Source: Actinomycetes bacterium (GTDB lineage Bacteria; Actinomycetota; Acidimicrobiia; Acidimicrobiales; Palsa-688). From it: a stretch of DNA of 8,579 bases. Numbering within the stretch: the first letter of the stretch is position 1; each line of letters starts with the position of its first letter. The stretch spans positions 1-8,579 of the forward strand of contig JAKAZH010000069.1 of assembly GCA_021815935.1 (NCBI GenBank). The letters run 5' to 3'. This document shows, one piece after another, positions 1 through 5,750 of the stretch. A model generated the notes under the pieces. It was not told where the DNA came from, did no database searches, and saw nothing but the letters and a program-made list of their open reading frames with translations. The position numbers were made by a program, and so were the translations under genes.

Positions 1-22
1 TGGTGTCCGCCGTGTCCGCCAT
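1..22 (-). CDS. Possible 5' end of a further minus-strand gene (partial, seven codons)
   Basis: On the minus strand an ATG at 22-20 opens a frame reading MADTADT to the window edge. In sugar ABC operons the permease gene commonly follows the binding-protein gene, so this is where a XylH-like permease would be expected, 120 bases after the lipoprotein stop. There is no clear Shine-Dalgarno upstream of the ATG, and seven codons cannot identify a product. A plus-strand frame ending in TAG at 63-65 is an equally possible reading of the same bases, as the tail of a convergent gene. The call rests on context only. Confidence 0.2.
3..20. repeat. Tandem 9-bp direct repeat, two copies
   Basis: GTGTCCGCC occurs twice back to back at 3-11 and 12-20. 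The unit is a multiple of three, so in either possible coding frame it duplicates three codons (Ala-Asp-Thr on the minus strand, Val-Ser-Ala on the plus strand). It is probably a small in-frame slippage duplication. Confidence 0.7.
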
Positions 23-49
23 GGTGCCAGATGAGGGGACGGCGGCCGA

Positions 50-77
50 AGCCGGACCCGAGTAGTCGGGTCCGGCT
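50..77 (-). terminator. Strong hairpin downstream of the binding-protein gene
   Basis: Bases 51-61 (GCCGGACCCGA) are perfectly complementary to 66-76, with a GTAG loop and one further A-T pair at 50/77, giving a 12-bp stem. It lies 66 bases past the stop of the minus-strand lipoprotein gene. There is only a short T run after the stem on either strand, so it is not a classical U-tract terminator. It could be an actinobacterial-type terminator, or a hairpin that protects the 3' end of the binding-protein mRNA and lowers expression of a downstream permease, as is known for binding-protein genes in other ABC operons. Confidence 0.55.
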
Positions 78-142
78 CCCGCTTGATCAGCTGGGAAGGT
101 CACCTTTCGGAGTGTCCTGCTGGCGATGTTGCCGTCATGTCG

Positions 143-1393
143 CTATCCGGAGATGCCTGCGGCGGAGCAGTCAGAGGCGAACTGCGAGGTGCACAGCTGG
201 CTGGCAGTGACGAACTTGTCCGCGATGATCGTCGAGTTCATGTTCGACGGGGTGACCCACTCGGGTGTGAGAAGCACCGACGGTACCTGGGTGTTGGAGG
301 TGGTGTCGGCGGTCGAGCCGTTGACCAATGCCGAAGGAGGTGTCTGGCCTGCGCGAAGGTACATGGCCAATGCTGCGGCGGCCTGCGCCTCCTCGTAGAT
401 CGGCTTGTACACGGTACCGCACTGGTAGCCCGACAGGACGTTCTGCAGACCGACGAGCGTAGCGTCTTGGCCCGTTGTAGGGAAGGTCTTCGCCGGAATG
501 TGCAGTGACTGCAGGTACGAGATGATCGGGGCTCCGTTCTCGTCGTTAGGAATGAGCGCAGCGTTGGCGCTCTTGTTGGCAGTGTAAGCCTGCTCGAACT
601 CGGTCTGCGCTTTGACCGGCTGCCAGGTTCCGGCCGGCTGTGCCACCTCGGTCCATTTACCGGAGCTGAAATACGGGGCCATTACAGCATCGTATCCCTG
701 AGCGAAGAGAGTGGCGTTGTTGTCAGTGGGGGAGCCACGCATGACGATCACGTTCGGGTGGCTGACATTCCACGCGGCGACGCATGACACCAGTCCTTGA
801 CCGAGAAGCGTTCCGACCTTGACGTTGTTGAAGCTCACGTAATAGGAGCGGCTGCCGCCGAGCGTGAGACGGTCGTAGTCGATCACTGCGACGCCATGGC
901 TCTTGGCGTAGCTTTCGATCTGTGCCCCTACACCGCTTGTGAGCGGGTCGATGATCAACACGCTTGCTCCTGAGGCTATGTCGGACTGAGCGTCGGTTAG
1001 CTGGGTTGTGTCACTACCCTGGGCGTTCTGGATGGTGAATTGCGAGCTGCTGAGGCCGGCGTCGGTGAAGGCCTGGGTCAGGTAGGGCGCGTCGAACTCG
1101 GTGTAGCGAGCTGACGAGACTGTGTCAGGGAGGATCACGGCGACGCTCCCCTTGCCGCTCGAGGCAAGGCTTTTGAGCTGTGACATCGCCGAGAAGTCAC
1201 GGGTGAAGGAACTGATCGACAGGCTCGGAGCTGGAGTCGAACTGGTCGTAGCGGGCGACGAGGCCGCTGTCGAAGCGGACGAGGCAGCGGTCGTGGCGCT
1301 AGTCGAACTGGAGGTCTTCGTGGAGCTACTGCAAGCTCCTGCGACCAGGCCAGCTCCGACGAAGAGCGCGGCAAATGCGCGTTTGTTGGTCAC
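143..1393 (-). CDS. XylF-like sugar-binding lipoprotein of an ABC importer
   Basis: The 416-residue protein is an extracytoplasmic solute-binding protein of the periplasmic-binding-protein type 1 family that serves CUT2 sugar importers. Residues 1-20 form a lipoprotein signal peptide (NKR, then a hydrophobic core) ending in VAGA before Cys21, a somewhat variant lipobox. Residues 22-56 are a Ser/Thr/Ala-rich tether. The fold starts near residue 82. Segments resembling the xylose-binding protein XylF are YDRL (173-176), YYVSFNN (184-190), SPTDNN (221-226), NDENGAP (283-289), TGQDA (307-311) and VYKPI (328-332). Cys401 and Cys409 near the C terminus could form a disulfide. The start is GTG, with AAGGGAG nine bases upstream. 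D-xylose or a related pentose is the likely ligand, but specificity cannot be read with certainty. It lies 213 bp downstream of the response regulator and has its own candidate promoter. Confidence 0.9.
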   Translation of the reverse strand: MTNKRAFAALFVGAGLVAGACSSSTKTSSSTSATTAASSASTAASSPATTSSTPAPSLSISSFTRDFSAMSQLKSLASSGKGSVAVILPDTVSSARYTEFDAPYLTQAFTDAGLSSSQFTIQNAQGSDTTQLTDAQSDIASGASVLIIDPLTSGVGAQIESYAKSHGVAVIDYDRLTLGGSRSYYVSFNNVKVGTLLGQGLVSCVAAWNVSHPNVIVMRGSPTDNNATLFAQGYDAVMAPYFSSGKWTEVAQPAGTWQPVKAQTEFEQAYTANKSANAALIPNDENGAPIISYLQSLHIPAKTFPTTGQDATLVGLQNVLSGYQCGTVYKPIYEEAQAAAALAMYLRAGQTPPSALVNGSTADTTSNTQVPSVLLTPEWVTPSNMNSTIIADKFVTASQLCTSQFASDCSAAGISG

Positions 1394-1402
1394 TTCGGGC
1401 TT

Positions 1403-1409
1403 CTCCCTT
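1403..1409 (-). promoter_or_regulatory. Ribosome binding site of the sugar-binding lipoprotein gene
   Basis: AAGGGAG on the minus strand lies nine bases before the GTG at 1393-1391. It supports that GTG as the true start, which is also the position giving a well-formed signal peptide. Confidence 0.75.
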
Positions 1410-1494
1410 GACTATGGGCCCCCGCGTTCCCGGCCCCCTGGACGAGGTCTGCGAGGGACTTTCTGTATTCGACCGTCTGTCGATTTCAGGGCCG

Positions 1495-1500
1495 ACAATA
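1495..1500 (-). promoter_or_regulatory. Candidate -10 element for the binding-protein gene
   Basis: TATTGT on the minus strand fits TANNNT. The hexamer 17 bases upstream (1523-1518, CGCCTC) is a poor -35, while the 11-bp repeats end four bases further upstream. That layout fits promoters that depend on an OmpR/PhoB-type activator. The call is inferred from position and match only. Confidence 0.35.
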
Positions 1501-1503
1501 GGT

Positions 1504-1519
1504 TCGTCGATGTCAACGA
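1504..1519. promoter_or_regulatory. Imperfect 16-bp palindrome, possible operator
   Basis: TCGTCGA (1504-1510) and TCAACGA (1513-1519) are inverted copies matching at six of seven positions around a 2-bp centre. The element lies between the 11-bp repeats and the candidate -10, where a bound repressor would block transcription. The regulator is unknown. Confidence 0.3.
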
Positions 1520-1526
1520 GGCGTTA

Positions 1527-1559
1527 ATATTCTGAACATCACATTAACAAAAGCTTAAC
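1527..1559 (-). promoter_or_regulatory. Three tandem 11-bp direct repeats, probable response-regulator box
   Basis: Read on the minus strand, three adjacent 11-base units each begin with GTTAA or GTTCA: GTTAAGCTTTT (1559-1549), GTTAATGTGAT (1548-1538) and GTTCAGAATAT (1537-1527). Winged-helix OmpR/PhoB/PhoP regulators bind head-to-tail direct repeats spaced by about one helical turn, and the Streptomyces PhoP box is built of 11-nt units with a GTTCA core. The adjacent gene encodes such a regulator, so it is the first candidate for binding here. CGTTAA at 1522-1527 and TTAACG at 1555-1560 also form an inverted pair flanking the block. Confidence 0.55.
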
Positions 1560-1606
1560 GTTTCTTGATGCAATGAAACAGCGCCGTATCGAAGACACCT
1601 CGAAGG

Positions 1607-2293
1607 CTAGTCGGCAGTTAGTCGGTAGCCGACCCTCGGTGCGGTCAAAATGAGCGGCTCGTCACCTTCGGACTCAAGTTTCGCGCGAAGTCTGCGGACG
1701 TAAACCCGCAGGTATTCGGTCTCGGTCTCGTAGCCGCGTCCCCAGACCCTGCGAAGCAGGTGAGCATGGGTGAGGGACTTACCGCGATGCTCCGCAAGCT
1801 CGCGCAGTAACGCAAACTCGGTGGGGGTCAGGTGCACGACGCGCCCGGCCCTCTCAACTTGGCGCGCCGCCAGGTCTATCGTGATGTCGCGTATGAATAT
1901 GAACTCCGGCGAAGTGCCGGGGTTGTCTGCGACGCGGGTGCGCCTGAGAGTGGCGGTTATCCGGGCGAGTAGCTCCTCGATGCTGAACGGCTTCGTCATG
2001 TAGTCGTCAGCGCCGACGTTGAGCGCAGAGACCTTGTCGCGCTCGCCGCCGCGGGCGGAAACGACGATCACTCCCACGTTGGAGCGTTCCCGGATGAGGC
2101 GACAGATCTCCAAGCCGTCGACGTCGGGAAGCATGAGGTCGAGAAGGACAATGTCCGGTGATGCGGTTTCAAGCAGCTGCAAAGAGCGAGCTCCCTCGTC
2201 GCTCACCAAGGTGTCGAACCCCCGCACGACCAGGTTGGAGCGAATCAGGTCCACGATGTTCGGGTCGTCCTCGACGATCATGACGGTGGTCAC
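1607..2293 (-). CDS. OmpR/KdpE-family DNA-binding response regulator
   Basis: The 228-residue protein has the usual two-domain layout. The receiver domain (about 3-118) shows the acidic pocket E8-D9, phospho-acceptor D52 in LLDLMLPD, the switch Ser79 in VVSA, and Lys101 in KPF. The winged-helix output domain (about 131-226) has LTPTEFALL (155-163), the YLRVYVRRLRAKLE recognition region (194-207) and the closing VGYRL wing. The sequence is closest in feel to KdpE. The GTG start at 2293 shares the bases GTGA with the stop of the kinase gene, so translation is probably coupled and the two form a cognate pair. An internal ATG four codons later is less likely because it would cut the first beta strand. 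Its likely target is the 11-bp repeat block just downstream, ahead of the binding-protein gene. Confidence 0.92.
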   Translation of the reverse strand: MTTVMIVEDDPNIVDLIRSNLVVRGFDTLVSDEGARSLQLLETASPDIVLLDLMLPDVDGLEICRLIRERSNVGVIVVSARGGERDKVSALNVGADDYMTKPFSIEELLARITATLRRTRVADNPGTSPEFIFIRDITIDLAARQVERAGRVVHLTPTEFALLRELAEHRGKSLTHAHLLRRVWGRGYETETEYLRVYVRRLRAKLESEGDEPLILTAPRVGYRLTAD

Positions 2294-4710
2294 GGGGCCT
2301 GCACTTCCAAGGCGGCAAGCGGTAGACGCACCTCGGCCACGGTGCCGTTATCGCCGGACGTTATGGTCAGCCGACCGCCGTGGGCTTCCACGATCCCTTT
2401 CGCGATCGACAGGCCGAGCCCCGAGCCTCCGCTTCGGCCGCGCCTTTCCCCCGGACCGGCAAGGCGATCGAGGCGCTCCGATGGTATCCCCGTCCCGTCA
2501 TCATTGACTGTGATCGTCACGTGGGCGTCGGCTCCCACATCGACGTTGGCGCTTACCGCCGTTCCCGGCGGGTTATGGCGCACGGCGTTGTCGAACAGGT
2601 TGACGAAGACCTGCTCGAGACGGTCATGGTCGGCCCACACGACCGGTACGTCGGAAGGGCATGACACCGACACTGCGTCCGCTCGGGGCCCGGCGAGACA
2701 AGAACGGGCTGCTTCCAGCACAAGCGGCAGCTCACACCAATCCTGGTGCAGGCGAAGCAGGCCCGCATCGATGGCGCTGAAGTCTAGGAGGTCCTCGACG
2801 AGACGGCCGAGACGGGCCGACTCGCTGTCGATGCGCTCCAAGAATCGGGTCTGGGACGGACCGTCCCAGTCGACGTCGGCCGCCATCAAAGTGGAGGCGT
2901 AACCGCATATAGCAGTGAGAGGGGTCCGCAGCTCGTGGGAAAGCCACGATAGGAACTGGCGTTGAGCGGCTTGCGAGCTGCGCAGCGCCATCGTCTCGCG
3001 CTGCGCCTTCTCGGACTCCTCACGCTCGAGGGCCAACCGGATCGAGATCGCCGCGTCGTCGATCACCGCCTGGCGGTCGGCCATGTCGACAGTCGAGTCG
3101 GCGATATGTTCCTTTTCCTGCGTCGTCTTCCAGCGAACTACCAGGGCGGACCGACCTTCCGGGGCTGCGAAACCCGCGACCATACAAGACGGTGCCAGGT
3201 CATTGACAGCGCCGTCAAGAGCCGGCCCGCTGACGCCCGGCTCCGCGATAGTGAGCAGGTCGGCGGGGGGGTGCCCGACCCTGTCGGCGGAGGATCCGAC
3301 CCAGGCCCGTATCGTCGCCTCCGGGTCTTCGCTTCTGCGCCCGACCAGGGCGACGTCGCACGCCCCCAAGCCTGCCTGCAGCGCGCGCAACGCTACATTG
3401 AGGCTGACGTCTAGCGGAGCCGGGCCGGCAAGGGCCTGGAGGACTTCGCGGATTGTCTCCAGCACACGGTTGCGGACGGTTAGCTCGCCGAGAAGACGGT
3501 CTCGTTCTAGAGCATTGGCGGCGTAACCGGCGTATAGCGACGCCATCTCCAGGTCGTCACGGGTCGGCTCGCCGAGCTCCTTGGAAAGGATCGTGATCAC
3601 GCCGGAATCTCCCCTCGGCCCGGTGAAGGGAAGGCTCCATGACGTTTTGAAACCGGCGCGGCGTGCGTCCCTGCGGATCGTCTCCCATCCGCCCGGAAGT
3701 GCTTCAGGGCGGCCGGCGCTGCCATCGCTGGACGGCATGCTCAACGGAGGACGAACTTCTTGAGTTGGAAGCGCCGACCATTGGCGGGCCAGGTAGCTCG
3801 GCAGGCCGACTTGGCCGGCTAGGCGCATGACTGATCCTTCCCGGACGTGAACGCAAAGCTGGCCGATGCCGAGCGCCGCCGCCAGCGCCGAGATTATGAG
3901 CGTTAGACCCGACGAGGGAGACGCCGAGGCGAGCTGGTCGGCGAGGTTCTGAAGTCTGCTCAGCTGGCGGCGCGGGGAGATATCGACTGGCTGACCTGAA
4001 AGAAGGGCGGCGACCTCGTCTGGGTGCGACTCCTCCGGGGACACCTCTGCGACGACCCGCCCGCGGCGTAACACCACGATCCTGTCCGCCAACCGGAACA
4101 TCTGCTCAACGTCGTGCGTGACGATCATGACCGTCGTTCCTTGGGCGGGCAAGGAGGCGGCGAGACTCTCGACCCGAGCCGACTCGGCTACACCGAGCGA
4201 CGCCGTCGGCTCGTCGAGTATCAGCAGACGCGGTCGGTCTCGCATTGCCCTGGCGACGGCCACAAGCTGGCGTTGGCCGCCCGAGAGGTGCGCGACCGTC
4301 GTGGACGTGTTCGGAAGACCGATTCCGAGCTGGCTAAGCAGATGGGCTGCCTTCGCATGGAAGCGGGTCTCGGAGAACATCAGTCGTCTCGTCTCCGCGC
4401 CGAGCAGCACGTTCGATGCGATGTCGAGATTGTCGCAGAGAGCCAGGTCCTGCCAAACGACCGCGATCTCGGTCCTTGGCCCGATGCGGGGGCCTTCGAT
4501 CGGCTCCCCCATGACAGCGATCCTGCCCTGATCCGGGCGCAGGTCGCCAGCGACGCAGCGAATCAGCGTGGACTTTCCAGCGCCGTTCTCACCGGCGAGT
4601 GCGACCACTTCACCGGTTCTCACTTCGAGGTCGACGCTGTCGAGCGCTACGACCGGCCCGTAGCGCACTGACAGGGCTTTCACCTCCAAGACGACTTGAA
4701 CGTCGACCAC
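2290..4710 (-). CDS. ABC sugar-importer ATPase fused to GAF-like domains and a histidine kinase
   Basis: One uninterrupted 806-residue frame joins two proteins that are normally separate. Residues 8-240 are a complete ABC nucleotide-binding domain of the CUT2 sugar-importer type: Walker A GENGAGKST (40-48, K46), Q-loop Q87, signature LSGGQ (142-146), Walker B LLILDEP (162-168) and H-loop H199. Residues about 250-402 and 410-565 look like two GAF-type sensor modules. Residues 580-650 form the dimerisation/phosphotransfer domain with H592 in SHELRTPL, and 693-800 the kinase ATPase domain with the N-box near FDNAVRHNP (706-714), DDGTGIP (737-743) and GGSGLGLSIAKG (761-772). No membrane helices are evident, so the protein should be cytosolic or bound to a permease through the ABC half. 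The F-box between the glycine motifs is degenerate. The GTG start has GAGG seven bases upstream. The gene follows the dehydrogenase by 42 bp and overlaps the regulator by 4 bp. Probable role: coupling sugar import, or the ATPase state, to phosphorylation of that regulator (inference). Confidence 0.93.
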   Translation of the reverse strand: MVDVQVVLEVKALSVRYGPVVALDSVDLEVRTGEVVALAGENGAGKSTLIRCVAGDLRPDQGRIAVMGEPIEGPRIGPRTEIAVVWQDLALCDNLDIASNVLLGAETRRLMFSETRFHAKAAHLLSQLGIGLPNTSTTVAHLSGGQRQLVAVARAMRDRPRLLILDEPTASLGVAESARVESLAASLPAQGTTVMIVTHDVEQMFRLADRIVVLRRGRVVAEVSPEESHPDEVAALLSGQPVDISPRRQLSRLQNLADQLASASPSSGLTLIISALAAALGIGQLCVHVREGSVMRLAGQVGLPSYLARQWSALPTQEVRPPLSMPSSDGSAGRPEALPGGWETIRRDARRAGFKTSWSLPFTGPRGDSGVITILSKELGEPTRDDLEMASLYAGYAANALERDRLLGELTVRNRVLETIREVLQALAGPAPLDVSLNVALRALQAGLGACDVALVGRRSEDPEATIRAWVGSSADRVGHPPADLLTIAEPGVSGPALDGAVNDLAPSCMVAGFAAPEGRSALVVRWKTTQEKEHIADSTVDMADRQAVIDDAAISIRLALEREESEKAQRETMALRSSQAAQRQFLSWLSHELRTPLTAICGYASTLMAADVDWDGPSQTRFLERIDSESARLGRLVEDLLDFSAIDAGLLRLHQDWCELPLVLEAARSCLAGPRADAVSVSCPSDVPVVWADHDRLEQVFVNLFDNAVRHNPPGTAVSANVDVGADAHVTITVNDDGTGIPSERLDRLAGPGERRGRSGGSGLGLSIAKGIVEAHGGRLTITSGDNGTVAEVRLPLAALEVQAP

Positions 4711-4717
4711 CTTTGCG

Positions 4718-4721
4718 CCTC
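4718..4721 (-). promoter_or_regulatory. Ribosome binding site of the ABC-kinase gene
   Basis: GAGG on the minus strand lies seven bases before the GTG at 4710-4708. It supports this start, which precedes the first beta strand of the ABC domain (VVLEVKALSVRYG) by only a few residues. The 42-bp gap to the dehydrogenase stop contains no evident promoter or terminator, so the genes are probably co-transcribed. Confidence 0.6.
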
Positions 4722-4752
4722 GAGCCGCTGTCGCTCCCGTCTCAGATCGCGT

Positions 4753-5670
4753 TCAGGAGCGCCGCCCCGACATTGCCGCGTTCGGGGCGGCCCTCGCTAC
4801 CAGGTCGGGGACGATCCCGGTCAGCTCCGCCGGATCCCAGCGCCCGTCCTTGTCGACCGCGGGACCTTCGACCCACCCCTCTGCGACGCTCAGATGGCCG
4901 CCCATAACGTTGAACACCCGTCCTGTCACACCGCGCGACTCGGAGCTGCCCAACCAAACCACGATGGGGGATATGTTGTCCGGTCCAAGCGGGTTGAACT
5001 GACCGGCCGGAATGTCTGCGGCGCGCGCTCCCATCCCGAGGTTCTCCGTCATCCGAGTCAGGGCCGCCGGGGCGATGGCGTTGACAGTGACCCCGTAGCG
5101 GGCTACTTCCATAGCCGCGATAACCGTGAACGAAGCTATTCCGGCTTTCGCGGCCCCGTAGTTGGTCTGGCCGATGTTCCCGTAGATTCCCGACGGGGAC
5201 GTCGTGTTGACGATCCGAGCGTCGTTGTCCTCTCCTGCCTTGGAGCGTTCCCGCCAGAAGTCGAGCGCAGCGCGCGTAGGCGCGAACGTCCCGCGAAGAT
5301 GAACCCGGATCACGGCGTCCCACTCATCGGGGGACATGTTGACGAGCATCCGGTCGCGGAGTATCCCGGCGTTGTTGACGAGCGTGTCGACGCGCCCGAA
5401 AGTGTCGATCGCCGAGCGGATCATCCTGGTGGCACCGTCGAAGTCGGACACGTCGTCGCCGTTTGCGATCGCTTCGCCGCCCGCCGCTCGAATCTCCTCC
5501 ACGACCTCCCCCGCCGGGCCCGACGACGCTCCCGTCCCGTCCGTTGCCGAACCAAGGTCGTTGACGACCAGCTTTGCCCCTTGGCGAGCGAACTCCAAGG
5601 CATGCTCGCGACCTATGCCTCTGCCGGCTCCGGTCACCACGACGACCCGGCCCTCACAAATTCCTGTCAC
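4753..5670 (-). CDS. Short-chain dehydrogenase, HSD17B4/MFE-2-like (3R)-hydroxyacyl-CoA dehydrogenase type
   Basis: The 305-residue protein is a classical short-chain dehydrogenase/reductase. Visible are the NAD(P)-binding TGAGRGIG (13-20), ND at 37-38 after the second strand, NNAG (99-102), and the catalytic Ser158, Tyr171 and Lys175 (YGAAK). Several stretches resemble the dehydrogenase domain of the peroxisomal multifunctional enzyme HSD17B4/MFE-2: VHLRGTF (123-129), SGIYGNIGQTNY (160-171), NAIAP (197-201), RMT (206-208), and the C-terminal GG...EGWVEGP region (257-270). That family oxidises (3R)-hydroxyacyl-CoA in beta-oxidation, and actinobacterial relatives also act on steroid side chains. 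His124 stands where many family members have Asn. The GTG start has GGAGGG ten bases upstream. The gene is first in a probable run with the ABC-kinase gene, but its chemistry has no evident link to sugar sensing. The substrate is not certain. Confidence 0.87.
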   Translation of the reverse strand: MTGICEGRVVVVTGAGRGIGREHALEFARQGAKLVVNDLGSATDGTGASSGPAGEVVEEIRAAGGEAIANGDDVSDFDGATRMIRSAIDTFGRVDTLVNNAGILRDRMLVNMSPDEWDAVIRVHLRGTFAPTRAALDFWRERSKAGEDNDARIVNTTSPSGIYGNIGQTNYGAAKAGIASFTVIAAMEVARYGVTVNAIAPAALTRMTENLGMGARAADIPAGQFNPLGPDNISPIVVWLGSSESRGVTGRVFNVMGGHLSVAEGWVEGPAVDKDGRWDPAELTGIVPDLVARAAPNAAMSGRRS

Positions 5671-5750
5671 GTCGACCTGTCCCTCCAGTTCTTAGGCGGT
5701 TCCGGCCGTGGCTAAAGCTGCCCGGCCAACCGGTACCCTAGACCCTTGCA
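5671..5750. promoter_or_regulatory. Divergent promoter region between dehydrogenase and helicase genes
   Basis: These 80 bp separate two genes reading outward. On the plus strand TACCCT (5734-5739) fits a TANNNT -10, which would start transcription within a few bases of the helicase ATG at 5751. There is no Shine-Dalgarno before that ATG, so the helicase mRNA is probably leaderless or nearly so. On the minus strand TAGGGT (5740-5735) is a possible -10 overlapping it, and GGAGGG (5686-5681) is the ribosome binding site of the dehydrogenase. No good -35 hexamers are seen. Confidence 0.45.

Larger units (their letters stand above)
1394..1606 (-). promoter_or_regulatory. Intergenic control region between response regulator and binding-protein gene
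   Basis: These 213 bp have no convincing gene. They include an AT-rich stretch (about 1521-1580) in an otherwise GC-rich window. On the minus strand, in order towards the lipoprotein gene, the region holds three tandem 11-bp repeats (1559-1527), an imperfect palindrome (1519-1504), a candidate -10 TATTGT (1500-1495), a short inverted repeat TCGAC-N5-GTCGA (1469-1483), a GC-rich 5-bp stem (GGGCC 1416-1420 with GGCCC 1432-1436) in the leader, and the ribosome binding site. With that -10 the leader would be roughly 95 bases. No clear terminator is seen after the response-regulator stop, so read-through from the upstream genes is also possible. Confidence 0.6.

Noticed and set aside
95..107. AAGGT-C-ACCTT palindrome after the lipoprotein gene
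   Set aside because: A one-base centre cannot form a good RNA hairpin, and the site is downstream of the gene with no sign of a promoter nearby, so chance is the simplest explanation.
1511..1516. Perfect TTGACA on the minus strand as a -35 for the binding-protein gene
   Set aside because: The only good -10 downstream (TATTGT, 1500-1495) is just 10 bases away, and no TANNNT lies at 16-19 bases. It may instead be part of the imperfect palindrome.
1560..1579. Inverted repeat GTTTC-N10-GAAAC after the response-regulator gene as a terminator
   Set aside because: The stem has only five pairs with three A-T, a 10-base loop and no T run, so it is too weak for a terminator and has no support as an operator.
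4696..5715. Long open frame on the plus strand opposite the dehydrogenase gene
   Set aside because: The minus strand encodes a clear short-chain dehydrogenase over the same bases. The plus-strand translation is Arg/Pro-rich without any domain.
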